From: Methylotenera sp. | GTDB lineage: Bacteria > Pseudomonadota > Gammaproteobacteria > Burkholderiales > Methylophilaceae | Direction of reading: 5' to 3' | Length of the DNA stretch: 11,432 nt | Assembly (NCBI GenBank): GCA_027310735.1 | Contig: DAIDAH010000069.1 | Coordinates: forward strand, 1 to 11,432 | Part shown: piece after piece, positions 7,376 to 11,432 of the stretch | How positions within the stretch are numbered: the stretch's first letter is position 1 | Layout: each line of letters opens with the position of its first letter | The notes under the pieces: model-generated | Seen by the model: the letters and a program-made list of their open reading frames with translations, nothing else | Databases searched by the model: none | What the model was told of the DNA's origin: nothing | Program-made: the position numbers and the translations under genes

Positions 7376-8647
7376 ATGGCACATATCGTGATAATGGGCG
7401 CAGGTATTGGCGGAATGCCAACTGCATATGAACTGAAAGCAAAGTTAGGAAATAATCACCAGATCACCGTGGTCAATACGGTCGATTATTTTCAGTTTGT
7501 GCCATCTAATCCTTGGTTGGCTGTTGGCTGGAGTAAACGTGAGAAGATCACTTTTCCAATACGACCTTATCTAGAAAGAAAAGGTATCAACTTTGTTGCT
7601 CAGCCCGTGACTAAGATTGATGCGGATCAGAACACCTTGCAATTGGCCAATGGTCAAAATCTGAATTACGATTATCTGGTGATTACCACAGGGCCAAAAC
7701 TTTCGTTTGATGAAGTGCCTGGATCAGGCCCTCATGGCGGTCATACGCACTCCATCTGTACAGTAGATCACGCAGAAAAAACATGGGAAGCCTATCAAGA
7801 GTTGCTTGAAGAGCCTGGCCCTGTAATTATTGGGGCAATGCCTGGTGCAAGTTGTTTTGGCCCAGCTTATGAATTTACATTTATTGTGAATACGGATCTG
7901 CGCAAAAAGAAAATTCGCAATAAAGTGCCGATTACATATGTGACCAGTGAACCCTACATCGGTCACCTAGGCTTGGGCGGTGTTGGTGACTCTAAAGGTA
8001 TGCTGGAATCAGAATATCGCAATAATGATATTAAGTGGATTACCAATGCCAAAGTCACCAAAGTCGAGGCAGGAAAGATGTTTGTTGCAGAGCACGATAT
8101 GCAGGGCAACCTTTTGAAAGAGCACGAATTGCCGTTCAAATTCTCAATGATGTTGCCTGCATTTAAAGGCGTCGATCCTGTTGCTGCGGTCGAGGGTTTA
8201 TGTAATCCGAGAGGCTTTGTGTTGATTGATGAGCATCAGCGTAGTAAAAAATACCGTAATATCTTTTCCGCGGGTGTTTGTGTTGCAATTCCGCCAGTTG
8301 AAGTCACGCCAATCCCAACTGGTGCACCTAAAACTGGTTACATGATTGAATCAATGGTCACAGCTATTGCACATAACATAGAAGCCGACCTGACTGGAAA
8401 AGTCGCCGATGCCAAAGGAACCTGGAATGCTATCTGTCTGGCGGATATGGGTAACACTGCGGCTGTATTTGTCGCATTGCCGCAGATTCCACCGCGCAAT
8501 GTGAATTGGATTAAAAAAGGTAGGTGGGTGCACTGGGCAAAAATAGCCTTTGAAAAGTACTTCATTTATAAAATGAAAAAAGGTAATACTGAACCAGTCT
8601 ATGAAAAATATGTGCTCAAGGCGATGGGCATAGAAAAGCTGGATTAG
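7376..8647 (+). CDS. sqr: Sulfide:quinone oxidoreductase
   Basis: Peripheral-membrane flavoprotein that oxidises sulfide to sulfane sulfur/polysulfide and reduces quinone. It has 423 residues, with N-terminal FAD fold IVIMGAGIGGMPTAYEL (residues 4-20). The sequence strongly resembles, from memory, the Acidithiobacillus ferrooxidans SQR, including DYFQFVPSNPW, HSICTVDHAE, GASCFGPAYE, EPYIGHLG, VEGLCNPRGFVL, PTGAPKTGYMIESMV and the C-terminal amphipathic WVHWAKIAFEKYFIYKMK. The three cysteines needed for the disulfide/persulfide cycle are present: C128, C160 and C354 (C128, C160, C356 in that enzyme). This argues for true SQR rather than a flavocytochrome c or NDH-2 relative. AAGGA at 7365-7369 is six bases before the ATG. 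It is 76 bp after the tolC homologue and last before a strong terminator, so probably the final gene of the RND operon. Confidence 0.94.
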   Translation: MAHIVIMGAGIGGMPTAYELKAKLGNNHQITVVNTVDYFQFVPSNPWLAVGWSKREKITFPIRPYLERKGINFVAQPVTKIDADQNTLQLANGQNLNYDYLVITTGPKLSFDEVPGSGPHGGHTHSICTVDHAEKTWEAYQELLEEPGPVIIGAMPGASCFGPAYEFTFIVNTDLRKKKIRNKVPITYVTSEPYIGHLGLGGVGDSKGMLESEYRNNDIKWITNAKVTKVEAGKMFVAEHDMQGNLLKEHELPFKFSMMLPAFKGVDPVAAVEGLCNPRGFVLIDEHQRSKKYRNIFSAGVCVAIPPVEVTPIPTGAPKTGYMIESMVTAIAHNIEADLTGKVADAKGTWNAICLADMGNTAAVFVALPQIPPRNVNWIKKGRWVHWAKIAFEKYFIYKMKKGNTEPVYEKYVLKAMGIEKLD

Positions 8648-8687
8648 TTGACTGGATTGGTTTTGTCTTTTTGTTTGTAGCTACTTC

Positions 8688-8723
8688 ACTGTGCCAGTTT
8701 AATTAAACTGGCACAGTCATTTT
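8688..8723 (+). terminator. Intrinsic terminator of the RND-SQR operon
   Basis: Bases 8688-8717 form a perfect 30-bp palindrome: the arm ACTGTGCCAGTTT pairs with AAACTGGCACAGT around an AATT loop. It is followed by CATTTTGTG, a short T-run at 8720-8723. It lies 40 bp after the sqr stop. The minus-strand side has no T-run directly after the stem, so it should act mainly on rightward transcription. Confidence 0.85.
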
Positions 8724-8749
8724 GTGTGATGTATATTGTTATTTGTTAA

Positions 8750-8775
8750 TAAACTTTAGATACAGATGTTGATAT
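8750..8775 (+). promoter_or_regulatory. Possible sigma28 (FliA) promoter of the ycgR-like gene
   Basis: TAAACTTT at 8750-8757 matches the flagellar sigma28 -35 consensus (TAAAGTTT) at seven of eight positions. Ten bases later GTTGATAT at 8768-8775 keeps five of eight bases of GCCGATAA, including the GATA core. The spacer is one base short of the usual eleven. It would start transcription about 12 nt before the ATG at 8794. Plausible because ycgR is FliA-controlled in E. coli, but AT-rich DNA makes chance matches common. Confidence 0.33.
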
Positions 8776-8793
8776 GTTGAAAGCGCAATTTCT

Positions 8794-9552
8794 ATGGAAC
8801 AAATAGCACACTTGGAAGATGAAGAACCGTTTGTTGTTCACAATATCAAGGAAGTGATTCAGATTCTGACTGATCTCGCTAAGCAAAGAACGATGCTTAA
8901 AGTGTCATTTAATGCGGGTAGTGACGTTTACCTGACAACTGTAATTAAAGTTGATGTTGAGAACCAAGCTGTGTATCTGGACGTTGGTCAGGATGAGATA
9001 TTTAACAGCAGATTGTTAGCGAGTCGTTACGTGCTTTTCTCTAAAGAGAGTGGCATTCGCATCAGGTGGGCAAGTGACAGTATTTCTATGGTCACTTTGG
9101 CAGATGGTCCAGCGATTAAAATTGCGATACCTGAAAGCCTGGTGCGACTGCAGCGTCGTGATTTTTTTCGGTTAGCGACGCCTGCGGCTAATCCCGTAAT
9201 TTGCCAAATTCCTGTTATTGATGAAACTTATCCTGCCTTTAACAGGACATTAGAACTTGTACTTGCTGACATTGGCCTTGGAGGGGTTGGATTGGTTGCA
9301 TATGACCCTTTAGATTCAGCGTTAGTCGTGGGTGCAAGCTTTAATGAATGCCAAATTGACTTGCCTGATGTCGGGATTGTTAGTTTGACGTTGCAAGTGA
9401 GAAGCGTGATTCCAAGTCCCGTAAAAGATGGTATGACCAAATATCGGATTGGTCTTCTATACGTTAAGCCGACACCTAGAGTTGAGGCCTTGGTTCATCG
9501 TTATACTTTCAATTTAGAGCGTGAGTTTTGCAGTCGCAATTGGAATCATTGA
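8794..9552 (+). CDS. ycgR: YcgR-like PilZ-domain protein (c-di-GMP effector / flagellar brake type)
   Basis: Cytoplasmic protein of 252 residues, matching YcgR length (about 245). An N-terminal YcgR domain (about 15-115: IKEVIQILTDLAKQRTMLKVSF...DEIFNSRLLASRYVLF) precedes a C-terminal PilZ domain (about 116-240). The c-di-GMP-binding arginine motif is intact as LQRRDFFRL (R122...R126). The second motif, normally (D/N)xSxxG, reads DIGLGG (159-164), so the serine is replaced by glycine at 161. Proteins of this family bind c-di-GMP and slow the flagellar motor; no flagellar gene lies in this window. The ribosome site before the ATG is weak (GAAAG about nine bases upstream). It follows the operon terminator and so should have its own promoter. 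The DUF3820 gene starts 20 bases after its stop and is likely co-transcribed. Confidence 0.88.
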   Translation: MEQIAHLEDEEPFVVHNIKEVIQILTDLAKQRTMLKVSFNAGSDVYLTTVIKVDVENQAVYLDVGQDEIFNSRLLASRYVLFSKESGIRIRWASDSISMVTLADGPAIKIAIPESLVRLQRRDFFRLATPAANPVICQIPVIDETYPAFNRTLELVLADIGLGGVGLVAYDPLDSALVVGASFNECQIDLPDVGIVSLTLQVRSVIPSPVKDGMTKYRIGLLYVKPTPRVEALVHRYTFNLEREFCSRNWNH

Positions 9553-9572
9553 TGTTTAATGGTGTGCTCTAA

Positions 9573-9809
9573 ATGAATTCAGAGCATTTAAATCAGGAGG
9601 CTTTGCAACGTTTGGTTACGCTAGCAATGCCTTATGGTAAATATAAAGGTCGCCTCATTGCAGACCTGCCGGGTCAATATCTCAACTGGTTTGCACGAGA
9701 AGGATTTCCTTCAGGTGAGTTAGGTCGGTTATTGGCGCTGATGCAAGAGCTTGATCATAATGGATTATCTCCACTGCTTGATCCATTACGAAATGGGCAT
9801 ATCAGATAA
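9573..9809 (+). CDS. DUF3820-family small protein
   Basis: Seventy-eight residues. The core MPYGKYKGRLIADLPGQYLNWFAREGFPSGELGRLLALMQEL (about 19-60) matches my recollection of the DUF3820 family (also labelled putative quorum-sensing-regulated virulence factor), whose hallmark is the (M/F)PFGKYKG...LP..YL.W start. No signal peptide or membrane segment, so cytoplasmic. The biochemical role is not known to me; the fold resembles small exonuclease-associated domains in some annotations, but I see no catalytic residues. No good ribosome site precedes the ATG at 9573. It lies 20 bp after the ycgR-like gene and ends 9 bp before the stop of the convergent gene on the minus strand. Confidence 0.8.
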   Translation: MNSEHLNQEALQRLVTLAMPYGKYKGRLIADLPGQYLNWFAREGFPSGELGRLLALMQELDHNGLSPLLDPLRNGHIR

Positions 9810-9818
9810 GTCATAAAC

Positions 9819-10406
9819 TTATTCTTCTTTAGCTAACGCACGACGGTACTCTTCCAGCTTTTCCTCGTAATTTTCAGCTACGCCATAATCTAAAAAATGC
9901 ACATAACGGCTATGTGTGCCTAGTATCTTTCGAGCATGTTTGATTGGGCAAAAATATTGTTCTGTTCTCGCCACAATTTCGCTGATATAAGCGACCATGC
10001 CACTGCCGTAAGCACAATAAGTGCAGTGAAACTTCTCAATCCAATTTAGATAATTAAGCTGCTGACGATCAAAGATAATGTAGTCGCCACGACGAACTTT
10101 TTTGATGCCATAAATTGGAAAGCAAGTGAGTTGGTAAAGGCTGATGAAAAAATCCGTCACCAGTAATGGAATAATCATGGAATAAATAATAGGGCCGGTA
10201 ATCAGGTTCTGTGGGCGGTTAGTGACTAGCCAGCGGAAGAAGTTGGTTTTCAGGCGTCTATGGGTTTCCTGCATGGATTTTTCAAATTCCACACGCTTGC
10301 CCTTAATTTGAAAAAATATGCTGGAGGGTTGCTCGCTTAATGCCGTACGAAGCTCGTCTTCTAGTGTTGTTATTTGTGTAAGTAGCTGCTGAATACGGTC
10401 ATTCAT
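9819..10406 (-). CDS. Conserved hypothetical membrane-associated protein with CxxC...CxxxH cysteines
   Basis: Protein of 195 residues that I do not recognise by function, though the block FHCTYCAYGSGMVAYISEI...ARTEQYFCPIKHA has the look of a conserved proteobacterial family. Visible: a charged, probably coiled-coil N-terminus (1-50); a basic stretch; a hydrophobic region about 68-98 (LITGPIIYSMIIPLLVTDFFISLYQL) that could form one or two membrane segments; then a soluble part with C128xxC131, and C153 and H157 25 residues later, able to form a four-ligand metal site; an acidic and basic helical tail (about 178-195). The ATG at 10406 is preceded by GGAA five bases upstream. It is convergent with the DUF3820 gene and divergent from the PQQ protein gene, so it is probably monocistronic. 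No function is assigned. Confidence 0.82.
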   Translation of the reverse strand: MNDRIQQLLTQITTLEDELRTALSEQPSSIFFQIKGKRVEFEKSMQETHRRLKTNFFRWLVTNRPQNLITGPIIYSMIIPLLVTDFFISLYQLTCFPIYGIKKVRRGDYIIFDRQQLNYLNWIEKFHCTYCAYGSGMVAYISEIVARTEQYFCPIKHARKILGTHSRYVHFLDYGVAENYEEKLEEYRRALAKEE

Positions 10407-10436
10407 ATTGATTCCAATAACTATTTTTATGATGCA

Positions 10437-10464
10437 AGTATAGTCCTAATGTGCGCCATATCAG
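10437..10464 (-). promoter_or_regulatory. Candidate sigma70 promoter for the CxxC membrane protein gene
   Basis: On the minus strand, CTGATA (10464-10459) and TATACT (10442-10437) are 16 bp apart. The -10 is five of six, the -35 four of six. It would give a leader of about 25 nt before the ATG at 10406. Weak -35, so moderate to low confidence. Confidence 0.35.
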
Positions 10465-10544
10465 ATGAAAACTTCATTCAGCAATTGCCTTGTTTTTCAT
10501 TCGAAATGACATCGGTATATTATGCAGAAATTTTCAGGAAGGCA

Positions 10545-10574
10545 TTGAAAATAAACTATACTAATCTGTATACT
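10545..10574 (+). promoter_or_regulatory. Candidate sigma70 promoter for the PQQ protein gene
   Basis: TTGAAA at 10545-10550 and TATACT at 10569-10574 are separated by 18 bp; each hexamer is close to consensus. A second TATACT at 10557-10562 lies in the spacer as a direct repeat. The start would fall near 10581, about 36 nt before the ATG at 10617, which has a good ribosome site (AAGGGA at 10604-10609, seven bases away). Confidence 0.5.
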
Positions 10575-10616
10575 ATGCCCATCGTATTTATGTGTGGTTT
10601 GAGAAGGGAAACTTTG

Positions 10617-11432
10617 ATGAGATATCAACTAAAGCATGCCTGTTTAAAAAGTGTAGTGTTACTTAGTTGCCTTGCAATAACGGCTTGCGCAGGTTTGTCT
10701 TCCAAGTATGCCGGCACTAAATCAGGTGCAGTAGATAAGGAGTGGCCGAGTTTTGGTCGTGATTATACGAATCAACATATATCACCACTAACGCAAATCA
10801 ATCCACAAAACGTTAAGGATTTAAAGCTTGCGTGGCAATTTAAAAGTGGGGTAGCAGCGAGCTTTCAGGCAACGCCTATTGTAACTAATGGTGTGATGTA
10901 TGTGGCCTTGCCATATAACCATGTTGTTGCGCTGGATGCTAAAACAGGTCAAGAACTTTGGCGTTATAAACATGTGCGCAGAGCTCATTGGAAAATGTGT
11001 TGTGGGCCTGCAAACAGAGGTGTTGCAGTAAGTGATGGCAAAGTATTTATTGGCACTGTTGATGCGCGCTTAATTGCACTGGATGCAAAGAATGGCGCTA
11101 AAGTTTGGGATATTGATGTGGCGGATGATACTGCGCTTACTGAAAATACAAGCTCGTTAAGTAGGGCTGATGTAAAAAGTCAGAAAGATGCATACGGTGG
11201 CACTGGCGTGGGTATTTCGATGGCACCAGTGGTGTATCACGGTAAGGTGATTGTAGGTATCACTGGTGTTGGCTTTGGCTTGCATTTGGATACGCCAAGA
11301 GCGGATGCCCCACTTGGTGCCGTGGTTGGTGTCGATGGTCGCTATGGTCGCCCGGGGTTTTTGGCGGCTTTTGATGTGAATAACGGAAAACGTGTTTGGA
11401 AGTTTGATACGATTCCCGTGCAGGGGTGGGAG
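10617..11432 (+). CDS. PQQ-type beta-propeller dehydrogenase-like protein, N-terminal part (cut by the right edge)
   Basis: Reads open from the ATG at 10617 to the last base, giving 272 residues; PQQ alcohol dehydrogenases are about 570-700. Visible: an N-terminal signal with lipobox-like ITAC (C24), suggesting a lipoprotein; WPSFGRDYTNQHISPLTQIN, the standard family opening; the propeller strand motif VVALDAKTGQELWRY (103-117) and its repeat LIALDAKNGAKVWDI (152-166); the vicinal cysteines C128-C129 with R134 five residues on, as in methanol dehydrogenases. Two usual active-site positions are altered: the Glu of the first blade motif (E55 in MxaF) reads Gln at 84, and GISGGEFG of XoxF reads GITGVGFG, placing Gly219 where the Ca/lanthanide-ligand Glu (E177) belongs, followed by an insertion of about 20 residues (222-244). 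It is therefore a PQQ-family protein of divergent type, not plain MxaF or XoxF. Substrate unknown; the catalytic Asp lies outside the window. Confidence 0.85.
   Translation, partial: MRYQLKHACLKSVVLLSCLAITACAGLSSKYAGTKSGAVDKEWPSFGRDYTNQHISPLTQINPQNVKDLKLAWQFKSGVAASFQATPIVTNGVMYVALPYNHVVALDAKTGQELWRYKHVRRAHWKMCCGPANRGVAVSDGKVFIGTVDARLIALDAKNGAKVWDIDVADDTALTENTSSLSRADVKSQKDAYGGTGVGISMAPVVYHGKVIVGITGVGFGLHLDTPRADAPLGAVVGVDGRYGRPGFLAAFDVNNGKRVWKFDTIPVQGWE

Noticed and set aside
9806..9822. ATAAGT/ACTTAT hairpin between the convergent genes as a bidirectional terminator
   Set aside because: Six AT-rich pairs with no T-run on either side; too weak to call.
10617..11432. Calling the PQQ protein MxaF or XoxF
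   Set aside because: Lipoprotein signal, missing metal-ligand Glu and an extra insertion do not fit either, and the diagnostic Asp residues are beyond the window.

Overview
The window reads as chromosomal DNA of a betaproteobacterium, most likely a methylotroph of the Methylophilaceae (Methylotenera/Methylophilus type). This rests on moderate AT-richness, a methanol-dehydrogenase-like PQQ protein at the right edge, a membrane malate:quinone oxidoreductase at the left edge, and general protein character. It is an inference; there is no rRNA or other marker gene. No tRNA, insertion sequence, CRISPR array or phage gene is visible.

Layout. (1) Bases 1-1046, minus strand: a small ArsR-family repressor followed 23 nt later by the N-terminal 228 codons of mqo, which runs off the left edge. 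(2) Bases 1047-1379: a divergent control region with a near-consensus sigma70 promoter firing right, an 18-bp dyad filling its spacer, and a second dyad in front of arsR. (3) Bases 1380-8647, plus strand: one apparent operon encoding an RND periplasmic adaptor, an RND inner-membrane pump, a small DUF2892/YgaP-type membrane protein, a TolC-family outer-membrane channel and a sulfide:quinone oxidoreductase (SQR) that keeps all three redox cysteines. A 30-bp perfect palindrome ends it. (4) Bases 8794-9809: a YcgR-like PilZ protein with a possible sigma28 promoter, then a DUF3820 small protein. (5) Bases 9819-10406, minus strand: an unrecognised membrane-associated protein with a CxxC...CxxxH cysteine set, convergent with the previous unit. 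(6) Bases 10617-11432: the first 272 codons of a PQQ beta-propeller protein with a lipoprotein-type signal and an altered metal-ligand position.

How it fits together. The most interesting unit is the complete tripartite RND exporter (adaptor, pump, outer-membrane channel) in the same operon as SQR and a DUF2892 protein, divergent from an ArsR-type regulator carrying three cysteines. In the known BigR/SqrR/YgaV systems, ArsR-family thiol sensors control sulfide-handling genes including DUF2892 proteins and SQR. Here the usual dioxygenase/TauE-type partners are replaced by a drug-type RND pump. A reasonable hypothesis is that SQR oxidises sulfide to polysulfide/sulfane sulfur, delivering electrons to quinone, while the RND system expels the product or a related reactive sulfur species (or an inhibitor causing the same stress). 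The substrate cannot be read from the sequence.
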